Below, one piece after another: positions 7,953-15,689 of a DNA stretch of 64,000 nucleotides. The position numbers and the translations under genes were made by a program. The notes below the pieces were generated by a model. That model was not told the origin of the DNA. It ran no database searches and saw only the letters and a program-made list of their open reading frames with translations. Origin of the DNA: Leptospira biflexa. Lineage in GTDB: Bacteria > Spirochaetota > UBA4802 > UB4802. The DNA lies in contig DYLU01000007.1 of assembly GCA_020721905.1 (NCBI GenBank), positions 1-64,000 on the forward strand, in the 5' to 3' direction. Each line of letters opens with the position of its first letter. Position 1 is the first letter of the stretch.

Positions 7953-9019
7953 AGCTTTGAGTTATCTATAACCTTCCGTGCCTGACGTTCTAATACCTGT
8001 ACAGCAACAATTAACATGGCAAATCGTTTGTCTTTGGTTTGACCGTGGTAAAATCTATAATATATCTGTTGAGCTATTACTGCAAGACGGAATAAACCAA
8101 AACAGAAAAAGTAATCAAAATCACTCATATCAATACCACTCTTTTGCTGATAGCGTTCCACCAGTTCTTTTCGTGTGAGCGCTCCATCAAGATGAGTTGG
8201 CATCAATCGTATGAGATGTACTTCTTCCGGATCATTTTTTTCAACCCAGTATGCAAGTGAATTACCTAAATCCATAACGGGGTCACCTATGGTTGCCATT
8301 TCCCAGTCAAGAACACCAATTATCTTTTTAGGGTTATTACTATCAAGGACAACATTATCAAATTTATAGTCATTGTGAATCACTGCAGCCCGTGTTGGTG
8401 TTTTTGGCATTTTTCCCTGTAACCATTGAATGACTTCAGTGTACAGTGGAGCGTCCGGGGTCAGAGCATCATGATAGCGAGCAATCCATCCATTAACCTG
8501 ACGTTCAATATATCCTTCGGGTTTACCAAAATTTTCCAGTCCAATTTCTTTATAATTGAGTGAATGGAGCTGGCACTGTATATCCAGTAACTGTTCACAA
8601 AGGTATCTGAATTCTTCCGGAGTATATGATAAACCTGAGGGGAGTTCTTTGCGTAGTATGATTCCTTTTATACGTTCCATAACATAGAATTTTGCGCCAA
8701 TGACTGATTCATCATCACAATATACAAGAGGTGTGGGGCAATATGGAAATACAGGCTTTAATGCTTTCAATATTGAATATTCACGATGCATATCATGAGC
8801 TGTTTTTGCTTTTTTGCCAACTGGAGGCCTTCTTAAAACCATTTCTCTGTTGCCGGCTTTAATAAAATATGTTAGGTTTGAAAATCCACCTGGAAATTGT
8901 TTTATTTCAATTGGCCCTTGAATATCAGGGACATGCTGAATAAGATAATCCAGTATTACTGTACCGTCTATCGTTTCCCCTTCCCTGATTTCAGCTGGTT
9001 TATCAATATAATTATCCAT
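7949..9019 (-). CDS. APH-family phosphotransferase, ACAD10/11 kinase-domain/LvaA-like
   Basis: 356 residues of the aminoglycoside-phosphotransferase fold. FPGGFSNLTYFI is the nucleotide loop, VIHNDYKFDNVV carries the catalytic HxDxxxxN and GVLDWEMATIGDP the Mg-binding Asp. These motifs match the kinase half of mammalian ACAD10/11 and LvaA of Pseudomonas, which phosphorylate the 4-hydroxyl of 4-hydroxyacyl-CoA, rather than antibiotic kinases. The neighbouring acyl-CoA dehydrogenase of the ACAD10/11 type supports this. I start at ATG 9017-9019 (GGGGGA 7 nt upstream) rather than the earlier ATG at 9034. The gene is the last of a four-gene minus-strand run, and its stop overlaps that of parA. Substrate is inferred. 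Confidence 0.85.
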   Translation of the reverse strand: MDNYIDKPAEIREGETIDGTVILDYLIQHVPDIQGPIEIKQFPGGFSNLTYFIKAGNREMVLRRPPVGKKAKTAHDMHREYSILKALKPVFPYCPTPLVYCDDESVIGAKFYVMERIKGIILRKELPSGLSYTPEEFRYLCEQLLDIQCQLHSLNYKEIGLENFGKPEGYIERQVNGWIARYHDALTPDAPLYTEVIQWLQGKMPKTPTRAAVIHNDYKFDNVVLDSNNPKKIIGVLDWEMATIGDPVMDLGNSLAYWVEKNDPEEVHLIRLMPTHLDGALTRKELVERYQQKSGIDMSDFDYFFCFGLFRLAVIAQQIYYRFYHGQTKDKRFAMLIVAVQVLERQARKVIDNSKL

Positions 9020-9037
9020 AAAAGAATCCCCCATTTG

Positions 9038-9763
9038 TCAAAGTTTTATATAATTGTATAATATCAGGAAACATTCACGTGCATATTCATCAGGTGTTAC
9101 TCCTCTCTTTGAGTATTTCCATCGTTTCAGATACCAGTCCTGCAGAATGGCCTTACTTATTGAAGCAATCAAAGATGTCTGTATATCTCTACGGAATTCA
9201 TTATTCTTTATACCTTTTTCAATAATATCTTTTATTAGCGATTCTGTTAACAGTTCACCTTCAATTGTTTTATTGTATTCAGAACCTGTGAAATAACGTG
9301 TTTCCATATATGAGAAATAAAACCAATCTTTTAAAACCTCACTGATAAAGATATGAGCACGTATGAAATTGTATAATTTATCTTTTGAAGATGATGAATG
9401 AATGAATGATTCAGATAATACCTTCTCTACAGAAGTGCGCCCATACTGTTGAATGATATGTAATAATTCATCTTTTGAAGGGAAATATGCATATAATGCA
9501 CCAATACTCAAGGATGATACTGTTGATAGTTCACGCATGCTCATGACAGAATAGCCTTTTTTATTGCTTATTCTTATAGCTGTATGAATGATCCGTTTGA
9601 GGTTTTCAATTGATTGAGGTGATTTCTTAACCCTGATAAGCTGTCTGTTATCATCATATAATTTACTAACAATATCAGCAAGGATAAACTTTATACTTTT
9701 CTTAAAACTGTTAAAGTTTTCCAGTTCGATACCATGTATATTATCTGACTTCTCTGCCTTCAT
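9038..9763 (-). CDS. TetR family regulator of the ACAD/kinase operon
   Basis: 241 residues. A ~55-residue N-terminal extension precedes the DNA-binding domain, an unusual position; the helix-turn-helix spans about residues 57-100 (ISNKKGYSVMSMRELSTVSS, then LYAYFPSKDELL). The C-terminal half is helical. I start at ATG 9761-9763, inside the 3' end of the acyl-CoA dehydrogenase gene (23-nt overlap, likely translational coupling), with AAGGA ~12 nt upstream; the longer frame to 9871 would overlap the dehydrogenase by 131 nt. Placed between the dehydrogenase and kinase genes, it probably controls this operon, and perhaps etfBA, through the 18-bp palindrome at 11827-11844 (inference). Confidence 0.88.
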   Translation of the reverse strand: MKAEKSDNIHGIELENFNSFKKSIKFILADIVSKLYDDNRQLIRVKKSPQSIENLKRIIHTAIRISNKKGYSVMSMRELSTVSSLSIGALYAYFPSKDELLHIIQQYGRTSVEKVLSESFIHSSSSKDKLYNFIRAHIFISEVLKDWFYFSYMETRYFTGSEYNKTIEGELLTESLIKDIIEKGIKNNEFRRDIQTSLIASISKAILQDWYLKRWKYSKRGVTPDEYARECFLILYNYIKL

Positions 9764-10949
9764 AACTTGATAAAATCCTTTTAGCAACAACTGACTTATG
9801 CACTTCGTCAGCACCATCATAAATACGTGCTGCGCGTTCGTGTCTGTAAAAGAATGCCAGTATAGTATCATCAGTCATTCCCAGACCACCATGAACCTGC
9901 AATGCTCTGTCTATAACCTTCTGCATAACATTTGCCACATAGAATTTTATAAGCGATACATCGATGCGAGCTTCTTTCTGACCCAGGTGTTCTATCTTCC
10001 ACGCTGCCTGTAAAGTCATAAGGCGTGCTGCCTGAATTTCAGCAGCAGACTCAGCTACCCATTCCTGAATAATCTGACGGGTAGCAAGTGTTTTGCCATC
10101 AGGGGAAATAATTCGTTTGTTAGCACGAGCACACATTAAATCAAATGAACGTTTGCAGATTCCCAGCCAGCGCATGCAGTGATGAATGCGGCCAGGTCCC
10201 AAACGTTCCTGAGCTATCACAAAGCCCTGGCCTTCAGGTCCCAGTAAATTTGTTACCGGTACACGGCAATTTTGCAATAAGATTTCACCATGGCTAAAAT
10301 AATCACTGCCTTCGTGTCCCATAACCGGAATGTTACGTACCAGATTGAAGCCGGGAGTATCGGTAGGTACAATAATCATGCTTGCGCGAAGGTATGTTGG
10401 TGCTTCAGGATTGGTAACAGCCATAACAATTGAAAATTTTGAGCCATCTGCGGCAGTGGAATACCACTTATGCCCGTTAATAACGTAATCATCACCATCT
10501 TTAACTGCGGTTGTATCAAGCAAGACTGGATTAGAACCGGGCAGGTCAACCTCAGTCATGGAAAAGCAACTACGAATTTCGCCACGAACAAGCGGCATCA
10601 GATACTTTTCACGCTGCTCATCATTTGCATATTTTATCAGTATTTCTATATTGCCTGCATCGGGTGCCTGACAGCCAAATACATAGTGGCCCAATGGAGT
10701 CCTTCCTAATGACTCAGAAACAAGGCCGTGTTCCACTAAATCTAGCCCCATCCCACCATATTCCTTAGGAACCTGTGGTGCCCATAACTCCATCTTTTTT
10801 ACCATTTTTCGCTTTTCTTCAAGAACCGGCAGCATTGCCTTGATATCATTGCGAGCAAATTCCTGTTCCAAGGGGATTAGTTCTTTTTCCACAAATTCAT
10901 CAATAAGTTCCAGAATAGCTTTCACCTTATCACTGATTTCAAAATCCAT
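9741..10949 (-). CDS. Acyl-CoA dehydrogenase of the ACAD10/11 (LvaC-like) type
   Basis: 402 residues, the usual length. The N-terminal helical domain, the FAD/CoA middle domain (CFSMTEVDLPGSNP, then INGHKWYSTAA) and the C-terminal four-helix domain (LQVHGGLGMTDD) are all present. In the position where medium-chain enzymes use a Glu base (YEGT), this one has Asp378 in RIYDGADEVH, the pattern I associate with the ACAD10/11 branch. That branch works with an APH-type kinase to convert 4-hydroxyacyl-CoA to 3-hydroxyacyl-CoA through a phosphorylated intermediate. A kinase gene of the right family lies two genes downstream. The tail of the frame overlaps the TetR start. Electrons, if released, would go to the divergent ETF. 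Confidence 0.93.
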   Translation of the reverse strand: MDFEISDKVKAILELIDEFVEKELIPLEQEFARNDIKAMLPVLEEKRKMVKKMELWAPQVPKEYGGMGLDLVEHGLVSESLGRTPLGHYVFGCQAPDAGNIEILIKYANDEQREKYLMPLVRGEIRSCFSMTEVDLPGSNPVLLDTTAVKDGDDYVINGHKWYSTAADGSKFSIVMAVTNPEAPTYLRASMIIVPTDTPGFNLVRNIPVMGHEGSDYFSHGEILLQNCRVPVTNLLGPEGQGFVIAQERLGPGRIHHCMRWLGICKRSFDLMCARANKRIISPDGKTLATRQIIQEWVAESAAEIQAARLMTLQAAWKIEHLGQKEARIDVSLIKFYVANVMQKVIDRALQVHGGLGMTDDTILAFFYRHERAARIYDGADEVHKSVVAKRILSSYEGREVR

Positions 10950-10973
10950 AACACCCTCCTATGAAATGTTACA

Positions 10974-11693
10974 TCATCTATACGTCTTAAGCGATGGATC
11001 ATTGTCTAACTCAATATGCGGGAAAAAATTAAATGATGCTAAAATGAGTTCTTTTTCGTTATATCGCAGATGGGTCAATGAGGTGTTGACTATCTGCCAT
11101 GTAAGGCGCATTGCTGTTTCATCATCAAAACCAAGAACCATCTGGACAATAGCGCCAATAATTCCTCCCGATGAAACAACAATAATATTTTTCCCCCTCC
11201 CATTTTCCTGTATAATTTCGGTGATAGCTGACCTTACCCGTTGTTTTACTTCTGAAAAAGATTCAATCCCATCATAATGTATCTGTGATTTTACCCAGTA
11301 ACGCATAACTTTTTCAAATACACGCTGAAAAGCTTTTTTATCTGTATATATCTGCTTGATCTCCTCCTCTAGTGAAGGTTCGTCATCAAGCAAAACAGGA
11401 AATATTGTTTTTATTATTGTTATTGAATCGTATTCATTGAATCGGCTATCAATTTTAGGTTGAGGCAATTGAACGTCTTTTAATTTAAAATAATTGATTA
11501 TGGTTTGGGCAGTCTGCAGTTGTCGTTTTAGTGTGCCACAATATAGTGCATCAATTTTTTTATTTTGATAGCGATAGTTGTATAGATATTCAGCCAGTAT
11601 CTGTGACTGATTATACCCTTTTTCCGAAAGGTTATCATAATCACCCTGCCCAAAAGAACCCTGGCCATGCCGGATAACCAATATTTCACTCAT
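10974..11693 (-). CDS. Histidine phosphatase (phosphoglycerate-mutase-like) family protein
   Basis: 239 residues. The RHG motif is IRHGQGSFGQ at the N-terminus; the second catalytic histidine, usual in a late SHG motif, is replaced by VVSSGGIIGA. So Ser-Gly-Gly stands where His-Gly is expected and the second His appears to be missing. FNEYD matches the conserved Glu region. AGGA stands 8 nt before the ATG. It is the first gene of the minus-strand operon with the acyl-CoA dehydrogenase, TetR and APH kinase. A phosphatase next to a kinase/dephosphorylation pathway is suggestive, but the missing His makes ordinary activity doubtful. Confidence 0.82.
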   Translation of the reverse strand: MSEILVIRHGQGSFGQGDYDNLSEKGYNQSQILAEYLYNYRYQNKKIDALYCGTLKRQLQTAQTIINYFKLKDVQLPQPKIDSRFNEYDSITIIKTIFPVLLDDEPSLEEEIKQIYTDKKAFQRVFEKVMRYWVKSQIHYDGIESFSEVKQRVRSAITEIIQENGRGKNIIVVSSGGIIGAIVQMVLGFDDETAMRLTWQIVNTSLTHLRYNEKELILASFNFFPHIELDNDPSLKTYR

Positions 11694-11790
11694 ACTGCAA
11701 TCCTGCTAAAAAGCATTATTCACCTGCCACATGCAAAAGTTGGAATACGTTAATGATTAATTTATTCATTCCAATTATGATACCATATGC

Positions 11791-11819
11791 ACTGTAAATT
11801 GAATGTAAAAAAAAGTCAA
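11791..11819 (-). promoter_or_regulatory. Promoter of the phosphatase-ACAD-TetR-kinase operon
   Basis: On the minus strand TTGACT (11814-11819) and TACAGT (11791-11796) are 17 nt apart. The start would be near 11784, ~90 nt before the first gene. The -10 is only 4/6, consistent with a regulated promoter. The -35 ends 7 bp from the 18-bp palindrome. Confidence 0.55.
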
Positions 11820-11826
11820 TAAAAAT

Positions 11827-11844
11827 ATAACGAACGTTCGTTAT
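11827..11844. promoter_or_regulatory. 18-bp perfect palindrome, probable TetR operator
   Basis: ATAACGAACGTTCGTTAT is fully self-complementary. It lies between two back-to-back promoters: 7 bp from the minus-strand -35 and 5 bp from the plus-strand -35. The AACGAACGTTCGTT core is of the length and symmetry bound by TetR-family dimers, and the TetR gene at 9038-9763 is in the minus-strand operon. A single regulator could set both transcription units (inference). Confidence 0.75.
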
Positions 11845-11849
11845 TTTTG

Positions 11850-11878
11850 TTGATTTTTTTAATCTTTATTATTATAAT
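11850..11878 (+). promoter_or_regulatory. Promoter of etfBA
   Basis: TTGATT (11850-11855), 17 nt, TATAAT (11873-11878): near-consensus sigma-70. The start would be near 11885, ~70 nt upstream of the etfB ATG. Confidence 0.75.
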
Positions 11879-11955
11879 GGCTTTACATTATTTAAATTAA
11901 AATATTATAATAACTGTACTATATACTATCATCGTTTAATTTCAGGTAACAATGC

Positions 11956-12726
11956 ATGGTAAGTAAAGTAAAAATCCTTGTATGCATTAAACAGGTTCCG
12001 GATAACAATGCTTCAGTGTATTTAAATAATAATGGAATACCTGAATATGATGAAAAAACAGTATATGTCATTAACAGGTATGACGAATATGCACTTGAAG
12101 AAGCATTGCAGTTAAAAGATCAGGATTTGACGTATTGTATACATACTATTTCTGTTGGACCATCAAGAGTACAGAAAGCATTACAACGCTCGCTTGAAAT
12201 GGGAGCAGATGAAGCGTTTCATATACAAACACCTGAAGGTGAGTTTAATACTCCATATATGATTGCACAGGCAATAACAAAATTTGCACACCAAAACTAT
12301 GACATTATATTCACAGGCGTAATGTCGGAAGATGCAATGAATCAGCAAACAGGACAGCTGATAGCGGCAATGTCAGGATATCATCATGCAACTGGTGTAA
12401 CGAAACTATCGCTTTTACATAATACCGTAACCATAACCCGAGAGCTGAATGCACAGGAATCACTGATGTATGAATTGCCTGTACCGTGTGTCATTTCTGT
12501 ACAATCAAGTATATATAAACCACGTTACCCTTCTCTTTCAAATGTACTGCGAGCACGTAAGCAAAAAATTGCCATAATAAAACCAGATTTAGTAGTACCT
12601 GTTGCCCAAACAACAAGCCATTTTACCATGCCGCAAAAAACCACTAAATGTCAGTTTATTGAAGGAAGCATGTCGCAAAAAATTACTGAGCTATATGCTG
12701 TTCTCCATAAAAATGCAGTTTTGTGA
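11956..12726 (+). CDS. etfB: Electron transfer flavoprotein, beta subunit
   Basis: 256 residues. The N-terminal VKILVCIKQVPDN, the AMP/FAD-side loop VINRYDEYALEEAL and the recognition loop MYELPVPCVISVQSS are typical of EtfB. With EtfA it takes electrons from acyl-CoA dehydrogenases and passes them to ETF:quinone oxidoreductase or a similar acceptor. It is followed after 6 nt by etfA. The ATG at 11956 has AGG 9 nt upstream. Its promoter is back-to-back with that of the acyl-CoA dehydrogenase operon, linking it to beta-oxidation-like metabolism. ETFs that only serve dehydrogenases and those that bifurcate electrons are not separated by what I can see. Confidence 0.93.
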   Translation: MVSKVKILVCIKQVPDNNASVYLNNNGIPEYDEKTVYVINRYDEYALEEALQLKDQDLTYCIHTISVGPSRVQKALQRSLEMGADEAFHIQTPEGEFNTPYMIAQAITKFAHQNYDIIFTGVMSEDAMNQQTGQLIAAMSGYHHATGVTKLSLLHNTVTITRELNAQESLMYELPVPCVISVQSSIYKPRYPSLSNVLRARKQKIAIIKPDLVVPVAQTTSHFTMPQKTTKCQFIEGSMSQKITELYAVLHKNAVL

Positions 12727-12732
12727 GGCACT

Positions 12733-13686
12733 ATGAGTATAGTGGTTATTGCTGATGTTAAAAACCGTTCAGTAAATCCTTCAACATTAGAAATGCTATC
12801 TGCTGTAAAGAAAATTGCTAATAAAAATAATATGCCAATTTATTTATTGATTCCATTTGGAAATATTGGTGGCAATAGTTACTGTTCAGGTGAGTTTAAA
12901 ACCTGCATATTGGACCTAAACATTGAGCAGTACAGTGCACCTATCCTTGTTAAGTATCTTTCCACAGTTATACGGGAAGTTAATGCCTCTTATGTTATTG
13001 GGTTGCATACTCCTTTCTCGATAGACTATATACCAACAGTGTCAGTTGAAATTAATGCACAGTGTGTTACTCAAATACACTCATTAGATGTTGCTGAAGG
13101 TATTACTGTAACGCGCGCCAGTCATACTGGTAAGTTAGATCAGCATATTGTTATTAATGAAACTCCGATTATACTGACAGTACTCCCGGGCAGTTTTGAG
13201 CCATATACCATTACCAATATGCAAAGAAAAGAAATAATGACAATACACATCCCTGAAGAAGATAAGCATGGATACTGTAAATTTATTATAAATGATATTG
13301 AGGATGCATCACTGGATGAAGCTGATGTAATTGTTGGTGCAGGCAAAGGAATTGGTTCAAGGGAAAATTTAAATTTGATATATGAATTTGCAAAAGTTTT
13401 TCCACACAGTGCTGTAGCAGGATCTCGTATTGTATGTGACTATGGATGGCTACCGTATAACAAACAGATTGGCATAACAGGAAAAAGTATTACACCTAAA
13501 GTATATATTGCCTGTGCAATTTCAGGTTCATCGCAACACGTGGCTGGTATTAAAGGAGCACAAACAATAATAGCAATAAACAAAGATCCATATGCACCTA
13601 TTTTTAATGTTTCGCATTATGGAGTTGTGGCAGATATATTTGAATTTATTCCTCAATTCATTGAATTTTTACAACATAATACATAA
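12733..13686 (+). CDS. etfA: Electron transfer flavoprotein, alpha subunit
   Basis: 317 residues. The C-terminal FAD-binding domain is clear: GAGKGIGS, then VAGSRIVCDYGWLPYNKQIG, ITGKSITPKVYIACAISG, QHVAGIKGAQ and AINKDPYAPIF, all in the order seen in EtfA. The N-terminal half is more divergent. It follows etfB by 6 nt in an operon. No ferredoxin-like extension is present, so this is the plain form. After it the sequence is intergenic for ~290 bp, so etfBA is probably a two-gene unit. Confidence 0.94.
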   Translation: MSIVVIADVKNRSVNPSTLEMLSAVKKIANKNNMPIYLLIPFGNIGGNSYCSGEFKTCILDLNIEQYSAPILVKYLSTVIREVNASYVIGLHTPFSIDYIPTVSVEINAQCVTQIHSLDVAEGITVTRASHTGKLDQHIVINETPIILTVLPGSFEPYTITNMQRKEIMTIHIPEEDKHGYCKFIINDIEDASLDEADVIVGAGKGIGSRENLNLIYEFAKVFPHSAVAGSRIVCDYGWLPYNKQIGITGKSITPKVYIACAISGSSQHVAGIKGAQTIIAINKDPYAPIFNVSHYGVVADIFEFIPQFIEFLQHNT

Positions 13687-13980
13687 AATGATTTTAATAT
13701 TTATTCTCTATCTTTTTTAGGCAGGAAATGCTTGATTGCCCCTGCTGTCGATAGCTGTGGCGGTAATAAATTTCTTTACTTTAAACTAAAAAAGTATTTC
13801 CGGGAAATTATTACTATTATATTTAAATTCTACAAAAATATAATAATTTGTTGATTTTTACTAAGATAAGAAGTATATTGGACTTTCAATAAAGTTTGGT
13901 ACATAGAGCAGTTAATATTACCCTTTTTAATAAATTACGATAACATTATAAGATCCTATTAGCAACGGAGCTTAACAAGT
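13687..13980 (+). other. Intergenic region with an imperfect inverted repeat (13763-13814)
   Basis: No gene is supported. GTAATAAATTTC (13763-13774) and GGAAATTATTAC (13803-13814) can pair imperfectly, with TACTTT/AAAGTA nested inside. This could end the etfBA transcript or be an RNA hairpin, but it has no clear T-run. The 10-20 bp before it are unusually G+C-rich for this AT-rich gap. An 8-codon cysteine-rich frame at 13728 is not considered a gene. Confidence 0.35.
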
Positions 13981-14748
13981 ATGAAAGGTAAGTTAATTAC
14001 AGCGCTTTTTTTTGCATGTGTAGCAGTTACATCATTGATATTTTATATTATAGCAATATTGCTAAGAGTTATCACATACTCATTTGATAAAAGGTTGCGG
14101 TTGCTACATTTATTCACATGTTTCTGGGGTTCATTATATACGTATGTCATGCCTCCATGGAAAATAAAGGTGGAAGGCAGAAATAAAATAAAGAATAATG
14201 TACCCTATGTCTTTGTATCAAATCATCAATCACAACTGGACATTCTTGTTGCGTTCAGGTTGTATAAACATTATAAATGGGTTTCAAAGATTGAAATTTT
14301 TAAAGTTCCCGTTATAGGCTGGAATATGATATTGAATCGTTATATAAAACTAGTAAGAGGCGATAAAGAAAGCATAGCACAAATGATGAAGGATTGCGAG
14401 ATGCATCTAAAAGAAGGTAGTCCTGTGTTTATTTTCCCTGAAGGTACACGTTCACCTGATGGCCATCTTAAAGAGTTTAAAATGGGTGCTTTTATACTGG
14501 CCAGGAAAATGAATCTTCCAATAATGCCTGTTATTATTGAAGGAACACGCTTTGCATTGCCAAAATACAGCATTGATTATCATGGAAAACATAGAATTAC
14601 CTTAAGGGTACTTGATGAGATAACACCTGAAACATTTAAGGATATGACTGTTGAACAACTGGCACAGTATACATGGAATTATATGAATACTGAATTACGA
14701 AAATTAAGAATAGAAATGTACGGATATGATGACGTTAAAAATAATTAA
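13981..14748 (+). CDS. plsC: 1-acyl-sn-glycerol-3-phosphate acyltransferase (PlsC family)
   Basis: 255 residues. Motif I is NHQSQLDIL with His82 and Asp87 (HX4D), motif III is FPEGTRSPDG at residues 152-161, and motif IV-like MPVIIEGTRF follows. An N-terminal hydrophobic segment (residues ~7-30) anchors it to the membrane. It transfers an acyl group to lysophosphatidate, or to another lysophospholipid. It stands alone between etfA and an unknown gene, each separated by >70 bp. The family has several paralogues in most genomes, so whether this is the main PlsC is open. Confidence 0.92.
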   Translation: MKGKLITALFFACVAVTSLIFYIIAILLRVITYSFDKRLRLLHLFTCFWGSLYTYVMPPWKIKVEGRNKIKNNVPYVFVSNHQSQLDILVAFRLYKHYKWVSKIEIFKVPVIGWNMILNRYIKLVRGDKESIAQMMKDCEMHLKEGSPVFIFPEGTRSPDGHLKEFKMGAFILARKMNLPIMPVIIEGTRFALPKYSIDYHGKHRITLRVLDEITPETFKDMTVEQLAQYTWNYMNTELRKLRIEMYGYDDVKNN

Positions 14749-14837
14749 TTATAAAAGAGCTTGAAAAAATGATATAGATCAGGTATCTTTGTAAACAGGC
14801 GTTATTGATTTATTAATTTTTAATGAGGTTCGCTGCA

Positions 14838-15689
14838 ATGTCGGATATAGATGAGTTTGCTTTTGACGATGATCTGTTTAAATTGGATGACGACCTTGAA
14901 GAAATAAAGCAAAAAGATACTGCAAAAACTCAAAAAGTAAATGAAGATATAGAAGATTTCAAACCTGAAAAAGAAAGTTCAGATAGTATTCGTAAACGCT
15001 CGTCCAGGGATTTTCATCCTGATATGGATGCGCTTCTTATCACTGCACAATCTTCCATGATTATTGATGGAATGAAAAAATATACTGAAAGGGATTTTTC
15101 AGCTGGTAATTTGCCAATGTATCTTGAAGCGCTGAATGGTGTTAATCTTTATATCAAAATATTAGATAGAAATCCCAAGAATTATCATAAATTAAAAGCA
15201 GTAATAAATGCAGATCCCGATTGTCAGGAAGTAGAAAATATAGCGTTTAATCTTTATAAAAAAATATTTGGCAATGACCCGGAAACTGACCAGGAAAAAC
15301 TGGTTGCTTTTGAAAAATTTTCTGCATTATTCAAAGATGCTGTTAACAGGGCTACTCTTGCTACTTCAATGAAAGATATAAAGAAATATTTTTTATTATC
15401 AGGCGGTCTGGATGAAATTAAAGTTTCACAATTGGTGACCGTTAATGATGAGGAACTGAAAAGAGATATATCCAATTTGCAACGTTATATTGCATTGGGA
15501 CTTGCATATATTGAAAAGGGAAATGTTGAAATTATTAAAGGTTTACGAGGACGTGATTTAAATAACTATATTGTACGTGGTTCTCAATTACTTGCATATT
15601 ACTTTAAGTTGATAAAAAATGAACGTCTTGCCGATTATTATGCAAGGATAAACACAATTTACAGTAAATATTTTGTAGTTAAAGATTAA
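14838..15689 (+). CDS. Hypothetical protein with acidic N-terminus
   Basis: 283 residues with no domain I recognise. The first ~75 residues are acidic and low-complexity (FAFDDDLFKLDDDLEEI), then a helical region to the end that contains several Asp/Glu/Lys amphipathic stretches. No signal peptide or membrane segment is seen, so it should be cytoplasmic. I start at ATG 14838 with GAGG 9 nt upstream; the in-frame ATG at 14823 has no ribosome site. Its stop overlaps that of the convergent hemW by 3-4 nt. An acidic head on a helical body could be a regulatory or adaptor protein, but this is only an impression. Confidence 0.65.
   Translation: MSDIDEFAFDDDLFKLDDDLEEIKQKDTAKTQKVNEDIEDFKPEKESSDSIRKRSSRDFHPDMDALLITAQSSMIIDGMKKYTERDFSAGNLPMYLEALNGVNLYIKILDRNPKNYHKLKAVINADPDCQEVENIAFNLYKKIFGNDPETDQEKLVAFEKFSALFKDAVNRATLATSMKDIKKYFLLSGGLDEIKVSQLVTVNDEELKRDISNLQRYIALGLAYIEKGNVEIIKGLRGRDLNNYIVRGSQLLAYYFKLIKNERLADYYARINTIYSKYFVVKD

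Noticed and set aside
9741-9871. Longer start for the TetR gene inside the acyl-CoA dehydrogenase
   Set aside because: It would add 36 residues with no regulator character and overlap the dehydrogenase by 131 nt; ATG 9763 is the natural coupled start.
13728-13754. Eight-codon cysteine-rich frame (MLDCPCCR) with a ribosome-like site
   Set aside because: Too short to separate from chance, and no conserved context is visible.
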